Of a stretch of 13,481 nt of DNA, positions 1 through 6,226 are shown piece after piece (position 1 is the stretch's first letter; every line of letters starts with the position of its first letter). Position numbers and translations under genes: made by a program. This stretch comes from Cyanobacteria bacterium UBA9971 (lineage in GTDB: Bacteria; Cyanobacteriota; Vampirovibrionia; Gastranaerophilales; UBA9971): NCBI GenBank assembly GCA_003499955.1, contig DNRP01000023.1, forward strand, positions 1-13,481, in the 5' to 3' direction. Below the pieces are notes generated by a model that saw only the letters and a program-made list of their open reading frames with translations, was not told where the DNA came from and ran no database searches.

Positions 1-116
1 TACATATACTTAAATGACCCTAAAAATAAAAATTGACAAAATTTACCCGCCCCCCGCAACAAATCTTTACAAAAGTCGTCGGAATTGGTATGAATAATGA
101 GGTTTGTCTTTATATC

Positions 117-145
117 TTGTATATGCTTAATTGTTACCCTATAAT
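117..145 (+). promoter_or_regulatory. Sigma-70-like promoter of hicAB
   Basis: A -35 box TTGTAT (117-122) is followed after exactly 17 bp by a consensus -10 box TATAAT (140-145). A second TATAAT overlaps it at 145-150. From the first box, transcription should start about 7 nt downstream, near 152, which is the A of the hicA ATG. The mRNA would then have little or no 5' leader. This is inferred from spacing only. Confidence 0.55.
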
Positions 146-151
146 ATAATT

Positions 152-355
152 ATGAAAAATGTTTGGAAAGTTAAAGAAGTAATAAAAATAATTGAAAAAG
201 ACGATTGGTTTTTGTCAGGACAAGAAGGCAGTCATCGGCAATATAAACATCCCGTCAAAAAAGGAAAAGTAACCGTTCCCGGAAAACTTAGCGATAACGT
301 AGCAAGAAAAACATTTAACAGTATTTTAAGACAAGCAGGTCTAAAGGAGATATAA
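152..355 (+). CDS. hicA: HicA family mRNA interferase toxin
   Basis: HicA toxins are small double-stranded-RNA-binding-fold proteins that cleave mRNA and are neutralised by HicB. The 67-residue product has the family layout: a short N-terminal helix, the GSH motif around H28 (GSHRQYKHP, residues 26-34), which holds the catalytic histidine, a strand VTVPGK, and the C-terminal helix ending in SILRQAGL (about 58-65). An in-frame TTG at 131 would add seven residues, but it lies upstream of the predicted -10 box and has no ribosome binding site. ATG 152 gives the normal HicA start and length. It has no upstream Shine-Dalgarno, in keeping with a leaderless message. The stop is 2 nt before the hicB start, so the pair is one operon in toxin-antitoxin order. 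The family call is strong; toxicity is inferred. Confidence 0.9.
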   Translation: MKNVWKVKEVIKIIEKDDWFLSGQEGSHRQYKHPVKKGKVTVPGKLSDNVARKTFNSILRQAGLKEI

Positions 356-357
356 GA

Positions 358-576
358 ATGAAAAATTATTTAATAATTATTGAAAAGGCAGGGAAAAATT
401 TTTCAGCTTATTCACCTGATATTGATGGTTGTATTGCAACAGGAAAAACAGTTGAAGAAACAAGAAAAAATATGCAGGAAGCCTTGGAATTTCATATAAA
501 AGGGTTACGTGAAGACGGATTGCCTGTTCCTGAACCTGTAAGCCAGAGCGATTATGTAAAAGTAGAGGCTGCTTAA
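358..576 (+). CDS. hicB: HicB family antitoxin, short form
   Basis: HicB binds HicA and blocks its catalytic face. The 72-residue product shows the HicB partial RNase-H-like fold: an N-terminal strand YLIIIEKAGKNF, then the signature SPDIDGCIATGKTVEE (residues 19-34), a helix EETRKNMQEALEFHIKGL, and the short tail DGLPVPEP. A strong ribosome binding site AAGGAG (344-349) lies inside the end of hicA, 8 nt before the ATG. Many HicB proteins carry a C-terminal helix-turn-helix or ribbon-helix-helix domain that represses the operon. Here the protein stops soon after the core at VKVEAA, and no such domain is visible. This resembles the short HicB subfamily, so autoregulation, if present, must work differently. 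The gene faces convergent dapA with only 14 bp between the stops. Confidence 0.9.
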   Translation: MKNYLIIIEKAGKNFSAYSPDIDGCIATGKTVEETRKNMQEALEFHIKGLREDGLPVPEPVSQSDYVKVEAA

Positions 577-590
577 AACAGTTTTATTGC

Positions 591-1475
591 CTAAATATTA
601 TAAGAAGCAATTAAATTATAAAGTTTTTCTTTTTGTTCTGCTGTAAGTTTTACAAGCGGTGATCTTACGGTTTCTGCAACAAGTCCTTTTTTTGCCAGAA
701 CAGCTTTTATCGGGATAGGATTTGGGGAAGTAAATATTGCTTTGAACATCGGGTATGATTTTAGGTGAAGTTCAAGAGCTTTTGAGATGTTTCCCGCTTT
801 AAATTCGGTGATTGTTTGTTTAATGTCTTTTCCGATGATATGGGAAGCCACGCTAATTACACCATAAGCCCCGATTGACAGCATGGGAAGTGTTAAGCTG
901 TCATCTCCGCTGTAAATAACAAAATCTTCCGGTGTTTGAAGTCTTATTTCTGTGACTAAATCAAGATTTGGGTTGCTTTGTTTTACTGCGGCAATGTTTT
1001 TATAATCGTTTGCGAGCTTCGCAATCGTTTCAGGTTCCATGTTTATGCCGGTTCTTCCGGGGATGTTGTATAAAATTATCGGAAGGCTTGTTGATTTTGC
1101 TATTTGCCCGAAATGTTCCAGTAAACCTGTTTGAGAAGGTTTGTTATAATAAGGAACGACCGATAAAATAGCATCAGCTCCCGCTTTTTCTGCTTTTTTG
1201 GTACTGTCAACAGCGGTTATTGTACTATTTGAGCCTGCACCCATTACAACTTTGGCTTTATTGCCGACAACATTTTTTACAACTTTTAAAATTTCCAATT
1301 CTTCTTCATGGGTTAAAGTCGGAGATTCGCCGGTTGTACCTGCTACAAGAATGGCGTCAGAACCATTATTTATGAGATAATCCGTCAGTTTTTCAACTTG
1401 ATTATAATTTACTTCAAAATTTTCGTTAAATGGTGTTACCATTGCGGTGATTACTTCGCCTACGTTTATGCGCAT
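591..1475 (-). CDS. dapA: 4-hydroxy-tetrahydrodipicolinate synthase
   Basis: DapA condenses pyruvate with aspartate semialdehyde, the committed step of diaminopimelate and lysine synthesis in the cytoplasm. The 294-residue TIM barrel is of normal length (E. coli 292) and has all key residues: the GTTGES loop with T47/T48, Y110 in PYYNKP, Y136 and R141 in YNIPGRT, and the Schiff-base lysine K165 in AAVKQSN. Alignment to E. coli T44/T45, Y107, Y133, R138 and K161 is from memory of the family. The start ATG (complement of 1473-1475) is preceded by a strong AAAGGAG about 8 nt away. It lies 89 bp downstream of asd on the same strand, with a palindromic repeat in the gap, so co-transcription with asd is likely but interrupted by structure. 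It converges on hicB. No lysine riboswitch-sized leader is present in front of it. Confidence 0.96.
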   Translation of the reverse strand: MRINVGEVITAMVTPFNENFEVNYNQVEKLTDYLINNGSDAILVAGTTGESPTLTHEEELEILKVVKNVVGNKAKVVMGAGSNSTITAVDSTKKAEKAGADAILSVVPYYNKPSQTGLLEHFGQIAKSTSLPIILYNIPGRTGINMEPETIAKLANDYKNIAAVKQSNPNLDLVTEIRLQTPEDFVIYSGDDSLTLPMLSIGAYGVISVASHIIGKDIKQTITEFKAGNISKALELHLKSYPMFKAIFTSPNPIPIKAVLAKKGLVAETVRSPLVKLTAEQKEKLYNLIASYNI

Positions 1476-1503
1476 AGTTTATTCTCCTTTTTAAATTAAC
1501 GTA

Positions 1504-1586
1504 TTGTCATTGCGAGGAGGAGCTAAAGCTCCGACGTGGCAATCTATTTGGATTCTCACGCTCCCTATGGTCGCTCAGAATGACAA
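1504..1586. repeat. Dispersed palindromic repeat, copy 1 (two-arm, mixed type)
   Basis: Two arms face each other. The left arm (1504-1545) begins TTGTCATTGCGAGG and closes with GTGGCAATCT, giving an ATTGC/GCAAT stem with an inner hairpin GGAGC-TAAA-GCTCC. The right arm (1551-1586, read on the minus strand) begins TTGTCATTCTGAGCGACC and closes with GAGAATC, giving an ATTCT/AGAAT stem. The outer ends TTGTCATT and AATGACAA pair with each other. The element sits between asd and dapA, and its right arm overlaps the last 22 bp of asd. The two arms belong to different stem types, so this copy is a hybrid. Confidence 0.85.
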
Positions 1587-2602
1587 AGTAAATCCATTTC
1601 TACGAGTTTTTCTGCGATTCTTACTGTATTAAGAGCCGCGCCGATTCTTAAATTATCAGCCACAACCCATAAAGCCAGCCCGTTTTCAAAGGCAAGATCT
1701 TTTCTTATTCTTCCGACGTAAACAGGGTCTTTTCCCGCAGCTTCTATCGGGGTAGGATATTCGGATTTTTCAGGGTTATCTATAACTATAACTCCGTAAG
1801 CTGTTGAAAGGATTTCTCTTGCTTTTTCAGGAGTGATTTCTTTTTCAAATTCCACACTTACAGCTTCGCTGTGGCTTACAAATACCGGTACTCTCACGGC
1901 TGTGCAAGAAATTGGCGTATCATCAGAGAGGTGAAGAATTTTCTTTGTTTCATGTACGACTTTCATTTCTTCTTTTGTGTAGCCGTTTTCACAAAAAACA
2001 TCAATTTGCGGAATTAAATTAAAGGCTATGGGCTTTGTTGTAAATTTTTTGTATTTATATATTTCTTTATTCAAAGAAGCTTTTGTACTGTCATAAAGAT
2101 CGTCAATCGCTTCTTTTCCCGCTCCACTTACTGCCTGATATGTGCTTACAATAAGGCGTTTTATTTTACCGTACTCGTGAAGAGGCTTTAAGGGAAGCAT
2201 TAATTGGGAAGTCGAGCAGTTAGGGTTTGCTACGATTCCTTTATGCCATTTTAAGTCTTCATCATTTACGCCTGCTATTACGAGAGGAACATCTTTTTCC
2301 ATCCTGAAAGCACTTGAGTTATCAACAAGCACAGCGCCTTTTTTAACTATTTCATCAACAAGAGCCTTGCTTGTAGAAGCTCCTGCCGAAGCAAGAACGA
2401 TATTTATACCTTCAAAAGCTTCCGGTGTGGCTTCTATTATTGTGTGGGTTTCTCCTTTAAACTCTATTTTTTTTCCCGCGCTTCTTGCACTGGCGAGAAA
2501 TTTTATTTCGTTATACGGAAAATTTCTTTCTTCAAGGATTTTAAGGATTTCTCCGCCTACAACTCCTGTTGCTCCTAAAATTGCAATATTTGGTTTGTTC
2601 AT
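1565..2602 (-). CDS. asd: Aspartate-semialdehyde dehydrogenase
   Basis: Asd reduces aspartyl-4-phosphate with NADPH to aspartate semialdehyde, the branch point for lysine/diaminopimelate, threonine and methionine. The 345-residue product has the N-terminal NADP-binding GATGVVG (10-16), the SAGASTSK loop (72-79), the catalytic cysteine C129 in NPNCSTSQ, Q156 in TYQAVSGAG, and the RVPV..SHSEAV segment with the catalytic-base histidine H244. The usual glycine before that HS is a serine (S243). The C-terminal LWVVADNLRIGAALN (311-325) is typical. The natural-looking end RIAEKLVEMDLL is followed by CHSERP, encoded inside a palindromic repeat that also supplies the stop codon. The ATG at 2602 has a modest AGAGG about 10 nt upstream. 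It likely forms an operon with dapA. Function is secure; the tail is unusual. Confidence 0.96.
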   Translation of the reverse strand: MNKPNIAILGATGVVGGEILKILEERNFPYNEIKFLASARSAGKKIEFKGETHTIIEATPEAFEGINIVLASAGASTSKALVDEIVKKGAVLVDNSSAFRMEKDVPLVIAGVNDEDLKWHKGIVANPNCSTSQLMLPLKPLHEYGKIKRLIVSTYQAVSGAGKEAIDDLYDSTKASLNKEIYKYKKFTTKPIAFNLIPQIDVFCENGYTKEEMKVVHETKKILHLSDDTPISCTAVRVPVFVSHSEAVSVEFEKEITPEKAREILSTAYGVIVIDNPEKSEYPTPIEAAGKDPVYVGRIRKDLAFENGLALWVVADNLRIGAALNTVRIAEKLVEMDLLCHSERP

Positions 2603-2625
2603 TATCTATATGCCTCTGATTTTGA

Positions 2626-2654
2626 TATATATTAAGTTTAATATAAACAATCAA
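2626..2654 (-). promoter_or_regulatory. Possible promoter of asd-dapA
   Basis: On the minus strand, TTGATT (complement of 2649-2654) is followed after 17 bp by TATATA (complement of 2626-2631). Initiation would fall near 2619, leaving a leader of about 17 nt containing AGAGG. Such AT-rich matches arise easily by chance here. The correct spacing and position just upstream of asd are the support. Confidence 0.4.
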
Positions 2655-2715
2655 ATAAGAGATGTTTTTTATAAAGTTTTGTTAAACAAGAGGGGGTAAA
2701 ATATCAATTATTTTT

Positions 2716-2745
2716 TTGTTCGTTTTTTAAGTAGTTAGCTATTAA
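2716..2745 (+). promoter_or_regulatory. Possible promoter of the membrane protein gene at 2782
   Basis: TTGTTC (2716-2721), an 18-bp spacer, and TATTAA (2740-2745) lie 37 bp before the start codon. Match quality is moderate and the surroundings are very AT-rich, so this is tentative. It would diverge from the asd promoter about 60 bp away. Confidence 0.33.
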
Positions 2746-2781
2746 TTAAATTTTTAATAAAGAAAGAAGGAAAAGAAAATT

Positions 2782-3369
2782 ATGGTCAATTCAGTACAAT
2801 CAGTACAAAACAAAGCGATAAACTTAAATAAAATCGGATTTACAGCAAAAAAAGGTAATAAACAAGCTTTTGAAGCGTCTAAAGACGAGTTTAGTAAAAG
2901 CCATGCTGTAAGAAATGGAGCTGCTATAGGAGCAGTAGCTGGTCTTGGTGTAATAACAGCAAGTATAGTTGAACTTAAAAAGCTTGGTTCAACTCAATCA
3001 ATTAGTGAACTTCTTAAACAAAATAAAACCAGAGCAGGTACTTGGTTTGTAGGATTGATGGCTGTTGGTGCAGGAATTAGCACTGTTGTTAAGCATTTCA
3101 AAGAAACACCTAAAGATGAATTTGTTAAAAAAGAAAGACATGCCGTAAGAAATGGAGCTATTGCAGGTGCAGTAGTAGCTCTTGCTCGAATAAGTTATCT
3201 GCAAATTAAAGGATCTCAAATATCTAATCTTTATAAAAAAATTAGTACAGTTAATAAACCAATTGCTATAGTTGGTATAGCAGAGGGTTTAGCAGTGTGT
3301 ACCGGAATTTCTGCTGCAATTGGTGCTGGAATCGGTAAAATTGTCAAACATTTTAGCAAGAAGGATTAA
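2782..3369 (+). CDS. Glycine-zipper membrane protein with internal duplication, unknown function
   Basis: I do not recognise this 195-residue protein. It has a polar N-terminus of about 40 residues (NSVQSVQNKAINLNKIGFTA), then two related units. Unit 1 (about 35-111) and unit 2 (about 112-195) both open with DEF and a shared (S/R)HAVRNGA. Each then has a glycine/alanine-rich hydrophobic segment, a polar middle with lysines, a second glycine-rich hydrophobic segment, and VVKHF or IVKHF. This gives about four candidate membrane segments (46-62, 86-103, 123-140, 160-186) with GxxxG-like spacing such as GAAIGAVAG and GAGIGK. DNA around the two HAVRNGA copies (2902 and 3139) is almost identical, so the duplication looks fairly recent or conserved. 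AGAAGG lies about 12 nt before the ATG. It sits on the opposite strand within the dapB/asd/dapA group. It is probably a real gene, with role unknown. Confidence 0.7.
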   Translation: MVNSVQSVQNKAINLNKIGFTAKKGNKQAFEASKDEFSKSHAVRNGAAIGAVAGLGVITASIVELKKLGSTQSISELLKQNKTRAGTWFVGLMAVGAGISTVVKHFKETPKDEFVKKERHAVRNGAIAGAVVALARISYLQIKGSQISNLYKKISTVNKPIAIVGIAEGLAVCTGISAAIGAGIGKIVKHFSKKD

Positions 3370-3389
3370 ACAAATTAATTTTAACGACT

Positions 3390-3430
3390 AATTGCCACGT
3401 CAGGGCTTTAGCCCTTCCTCGCAATGACAA
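3390..3430. repeat. Dispersed palindromic repeat, copy 2 (single arm)
   Basis: Read on the minus strand, the copy begins TTGTCATTGCGAGGA and closes with GACGTGGCAATT. It is the same type as the left arm of copy 1. The inner hairpin is AGGGC-TAAA-GCCCT, where copy 1 has GGAGC-TAAA-GCTCC: two stem positions changed on both sides together. There is only one arm here. It fills most of the 68-bp gap between the convergent stops of the membrane protein gene and dapB, so it may help terminate transcription, although no long T-run follows the stem. Confidence 0.85.
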
Positions 3431-3437
3431 AAAATAT

Positions 3438-4241
3438 TTATAAAATATTTTCAAGTCCGTAAACAAAGCTGTCGATAGTCATAACATGCCGGATGCCGAG
3501 AATTACACCAGGCATGAAGCTTATTCTGTCAAAAGAATCATGTCTTATGGTCAAAGCCTGTCCTGCCGCGCCAAAAATGACTTCCTGATGGGCGATAAAT
3601 CCGGGTAATCTCACGCTGTGGATATGAATATTTGATTCTGTAACTCCGCCTCTTGAGCCTTTATAAGTTTCAACTTCAGGGCAGTTATCTTTCCCGAATT
3701 CTGCGCGTTCTTGTGTCATAAGTTGGGCGGTTTTTATTGCTGTACCTGACGGAGCGTCTTTTTTATTGTTATGGTGAAGTTCTATAATTTCCGCATTTGA
3801 GAAATATTTTGCGGCTTTCTGCGAAAACATCATCATAAGAACTGCTCCGACAGCGAAATTCGGTGCAACTAAAGCTCCTAAGATTTTTTGTTCTGAAAGT
3901 TTTTTAAGTTCTTCAAGCTGGCTTTCCGTTAAGCCCGTGGTTCCAATTACGGGTCTTGCGCCATTTTCGAGGATTAGCTTGGTGTTTTCAAACACCAGAT
4001 CAGGGTTTGTAAAGTCGACAACAACATCTATTTCTTTTGTTTTTAATGCATTTTCAAGGGAATTTTCTATTAAGACATCGCAGGATTTGTTTTCTACGAT
4101 TTCACCGATGTCTTTTCCTGTGTTTGTTATATCGATAGCTGAAACAAGTTCTAAATCAGCCTCTGCATTTATTGCTTTGATGACTGCCTGTCCCATTTTT
4201 CCGCAAGCACCACTTACTGCTACTTTAATTTTGTTTGTCAT
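3438..4241 (-). CDS. dapB: 4-hydroxy-tetrahydrodipicolinate reductase
   Basis: DapB reduces the DapA product to tetrahydrodipicolinate with NAD(P)H. The 267 residues (E. coli 273) include the dinucleotide-binding GACGKMGQ (11-18), DFTNP (76-80), GTTGL (100-104), and the signature ELHHNNKKDAPSGTA (154-168). In that signature H156 and K160 match the catalytic histidine and lysine of the family. GSRGG (195-199) and the C-terminal PGVILGIR are also typical. The ATG at 4241 has AAAAAGGAAA about 7 nt upstream. A possible minus-strand promoter is TTGCAT (4369-4374), 17 bp, TATTGT (4346-4351), which would put repeat copy 3 in the leader. dapB reads toward asd and dapA but is cut off from them by an opposite-strand gene, so it is probably a separate transcript, divergent from ssb. 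Confidence 0.96.
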   Translation of the reverse strand: MTNKIKVAVSGACGKMGQAVIKAINAEADLELVSAIDITNTGKDIGEIVENKSCDVLIENSLENALKTKEIDVVVDFTNPDLVFENTKLILENGARPVIGTTGLTESQLEELKKLSEQKILGALVAPNFAVGAVLMMMFSQKAAKYFSNAEIIELHHNNKKDAPSGTAIKTAQLMTQERAEFGKDNCPEVETYKGSRGGVTESNIHIHSVRLPGFIAHQEVIFGAAGQALTIRHDSFDRISFMPGVILGIRHVMTIDSFVYGLENIL

Positions 4242-4260
4242 GATTATTTCCTTTTTGCAT

Positions 4261-4349
4261 TTGTCATTCTGAGCAAAGCGAAGAATCTGTTAAATAACGA
4301 AAATAGTCGAATGGACAGATTCTTCGGGCTAAAGCCCTCAAAATGACAA
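4261..4349. repeat. Dispersed palindromic repeat, copy 3 (two-arm)
   Basis: The left arm (4261-4290) is TTGTCATTCTGAGC, AAA, GCGAAGAATCTGT. The right arm (4315-4349, minus strand) begins TTGTCATTTTGAGG, has an inner hairpin GGGC-TTTA-GCCC, and closes CGAAGAATCTGT. The inner ends AAGAATCTGT (4281-4290) and ACAGATTCTT (4315-4324) are perfect inverted copies, as are the outer TTGTCATT/AATGACAA ends. The element lies in the divergent dapB-ssb intergenic region. Confidence 0.85.
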
Positions 4350-4391
4350 TACAATGAAGATAATTTACATGCAATTCTATATTTTTGTTTT

Positions 4392-4400
4392 TGGTATAAT
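4392..4400 (+). promoter_or_regulatory. Extended -10 promoter of ssb
   Basis: TGG directly before TATAAT (4395-4400) makes an extended -10 element. No good -35 box lies at 17 bp, which extended -10 promoters tolerate. Transcription would start near 4407, giving a leader of about 49 nt with AAGAGGA ahead of the ssb ATG. Because spacing downstream is short, this promoter may serve the kinase and pdxA as well. Confidence 0.5.
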
Positions 4401-4455
4401 TTAATCGATGTAATAGTTTTATAGTAAATTACAAGTCCAAAAAAGAGGATATTAT

Positions 4456-4791
4456 ATGATAAATTCAGTTGTTCTCGTGGGAAGAGTCGGTCAAGATCCG
4501 GAAATGAAGTATTTTGAATCCGGCAAAGTTAAAACAGCATTTTCTGTCGCCGTAAACAGGTGGACAAAAGAAGGCGATAAAACTGATTGGTTTAACATAG
4601 AATTATGGGATAAAAGCGCAGAAATAGCCGGCGAATATGTAAAAAAAGGTCGTCTTGTCGCTATAGAAGGTCGTCTTGATGTAAGCACATGGACAGATAA
4701 TGAAGGAAACAAAAGAGAAAGATACTTTGTGAGAGGCAGTAACCTCCGTCTTCTCGGTGGTAAAGGCGAATCTTCCTTTGTGAATGAATAG
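4456..4791 (+). CDS. ssb: Single-stranded DNA-binding protein
   Basis: SSB coats exposed single strands during replication, repair and recombination. The 111 residues are one OB fold: MINSVVLVGRVGQDPEMKYFESG (1-23, conserved N-terminal strands), F29 and VAVNRW (31-36), DWFNIELWDKSAE (44-56), YVKKGRLVAIEGRL (61-74), and a final strand to about 100. Likely DNA-stacking aromatics are W36, W45, F46, W51, W79 and Y90. The pattern DPE(M/V)KYFESG followed by DWFN.E.W is close to the short SSBs of cyanobacteria as I remember them. The protein stops at GKGESSFVNE and has neither the flexible linker nor the acidic DDxxPF tip that recruits partner proteins in most bacterial SSBs. AAGAGGA precedes the ATG. 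The next gene starts 20 nt after the stop, so they are likely co-transcribed. Confidence 0.93.
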   Translation: MINSVVLVGRVGQDPEMKYFESGKVKTAFSVAVNRWTKEGDKTDWFNIELWDKSAEIAGEYVKKGRLVAIEGRLDVSTWTDNEGNKRERYFVRGSNLRLLGGKGESSFVNE

Positions 4792-4811
4792 ATCCATTAA
4801 GGAGACATTAA

Positions 4812-6104
4812 TTGACTTTAAAAAGTAAAACTATCGGAATAATTGCCGACGATTTAACAGGCGCAAATGATACAGCTTTGCAATTCCACTTAAAAGGCTG
4901 TAATATACAGATTTTGCTCGACTATACCATAGAACCTTCCGGAAAATCAAACACTCAGGCATGGTCTATAAGTACCGAAACCAGAAATAAAACCCCTGAT
5001 GAAGCTTATAAAATAGTTACTGATGCTACCGAAAAGCTTATAAATAATTTTAACGCCGAATATATCTACAAAAAAATAGATTCAACCTTAAGAGGAAATG
5101 TGGCTAAAGAAACTTTGGCTGTGTTAAAGAGCATGAACGGTGATGCTGCTGTAATAGTTCCTGCTTTTCCTGCCGAAGGAAGAACAACCGTAGGGGGTTA
5201 TCACCTACTCAAAGGAGTTCCTCTTGAAAGGACTGAAGTTGCCAGAGATCCTCATTCTCCGATATTTCAGTCGCATATTCCTACTCTTTTAAAGCAACAG
5301 ACGGATAATGAAGAAATTATCGGGCATATTCAGTTGATGACTGTTATGAAAGGGGCAGGTCCTGTTTTGTTAGAACTTAACAGGCTTGTTAAAGAAGGGA
5401 AAAAACTTATCGTTATCGATGCTATTTCTACAACAGATATGGAACAGATAGCTCTTGCTGTTGAAAAATCAAGTTATAACCTTCTTCCTTGCGGTTCAGC
5501 AGGTCTTGCTCAAGTACTTACAAAATCATGGCTGCCTGATACCAAATACCAGCATATACCTAAAGTAATTCCAAAGCTCCCTGTTCTTATTGTTTCAGGA
5601 AGCATGGCAAGTCTTTCCAAGACACAGATTAAAAAACTTGCTGAATCTGACGAATTTGATTCTTATGTGTTAGAACTTTCGCTCGAAGATGTGCTGATAG
5701 AGCCTTCTAAAGAGCTTATTGAAAGAATTTTGGAGCATCTTGAAACAGAAAACATTGTTGCTGTTCACATTAATGTTTCTGATGAAGACGAAGAAGAGAA
5801 AATTAAAGAGCTGGGAATGGAAAAAGAAAAAATTTCCAGCATTATTACTGATTATCTTGCAAATTTAAGTAATAAAGTTATAAAAGAACAAAATCTTATT
5901 TTTCTTACTATAGGCGGAGAAACTTCTTATAAATGCTGTAACGCTATTGGAAGCAAGCAGTTACAACTTATCGATGAAGTTGAACCTTCAATTCCTCTTT
6001 GTCTTGATCTAGAAGCTCAGTGGATCGTCACAAAATCAGGCAATTTCGGAATGCCGGGTTCATTGGTAAACATTCTTAAGTACTTTAAACAGCATCAACC
6101 GTAA
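4812..6104 (+). CDS. Four-carbon acid sugar kinase family protein (DUF1537/DtnK-OtnK-like)
   Basis: This family phosphorylates four-carbon sugar acids (D-threonate, D-erythronate and relatives) at the 4-hydroxyl with ATP. The 430 residues give two domains. The N-terminal substrate domain has IADDLTGANDTA (11-22), KKIDSTLRGN (87-96), FPAEGRTT (119-126) and RDPHSP (145-150). The C-terminal nucleotide domain has SGSMASLSKTQ (262-272), GGETSYKCCNAIG (368-380) and TKSGNFG (407-413). The start is TTG at 4812, with TAAGGAG ending 7 nt before it; the first internal in-frame ATG would delete the ADD motif. It lies 20 nt after ssb and just before pdxA, the classic partner of these kinases (PdxA2 oxidises the phosphorylated tetronate). 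The exact substrate cannot be read from sequence. A role in making a phosphorylated precursor for pyridoxal phosphate is an alternative. Confidence 0.88.
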   Translation: MTLKSKTIGIIADDLTGANDTALQFHLKGCNIQILLDYTIEPSGKSNTQAWSISTETRNKTPDEAYKIVTDATEKLINNFNAEYIYKKIDSTLRGNVAKETLAVLKSMNGDAAVIVPAFPAEGRTTVGGYHLLKGVPLERTEVARDPHSPIFQSHIPTLLKQQTDNEEIIGHIQLMTVMKGAGPVLLELNRLVKEGKKLIVIDAISTTDMEQIALAVEKSSYNLLPCGSAGLAQVLTKSWLPDTKYQHIPKVIPKLPVLIVSGSMASLSKTQIKKLAESDEFDSYVLELSLEDVLIEPSKELIERILEHLETENIVAVHINVSDEDEEEKIKELGMEKEKISSIITDYLANLSNKVIKEQNLIFLTIGGETSYKCCNAIGSKQLQLIDEVEPSIPLCLDLEAQWIVTKSGNFGMPGSLVNILKYFKQHQP

Positions 6105-6109
6105 CCTTA

Positions 6110-6207
6110 TTGTCCTTCTGAGGCGTAGCCGAAGAATCTATCCAATTTACAATTGTAGTTTTTATTTATAGTATGCAGATCTCCCCCTGCTTTGCTCAGG
6201 ATGACAA
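6110..6207. repeat. Dispersed palindromic repeat, copy 4 (two-arm, partly decayed)
   Basis: The left arm (6110-6141) begins TTGTCCTTCTGAGG, has an inner hairpin GGC-GTA-GCC and closes CGAAGAATCTA. The right arm (6175-6207, minus strand) begins TTGTCATCCTGAGCAAAGC and closes GGGGGAGATCTGC. There the expected AGGAT stem side is altered to GAGAT, so pairing is damaged. The element fills the gap between the kinase and pdxA and lies directly upstream of the pdxA start. Confidence 0.8.
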
Positions 6208-6226
6208 AGAAAAATTAAATGAAAAA

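Noticed and set aside
1..116. A gene or RNA at the left edge
   Set aside because: No open frame with a start signal and no recognisable RNA fold; only a short C-rich run near 46-56 stands out.
131..151. TTG start giving a longer HicA
   Set aside because: It lies upstream of and across the predicted -10 box, has no SD, and makes the protein longer than usual HicA.
574..586. Small inverted repeat as terminator between hicB and dapA
   Set aside because: It is TAAAAC-A-GTTTTA only, with too little stem and loop, and it overlaps the hicB stop.
4242..4455. Lysine riboswitch in front of dapB
   Set aside because: The space is mostly taken by repeat copy 3, and no lysine-aptamer-like conserved segments were seen.
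4491..4797. Minus-strand open frames opposite ssb
   Set aside because: Shadows of a well-supported gene; no SD and no recognisable protein.
6173..6226. Longer N-terminus of pdxA from ATG 6173
   Set aside because: These codons lie in a dispersed repeat, have no ribosome binding site in front, and precede the normal family N-terminus beginning at 6227.
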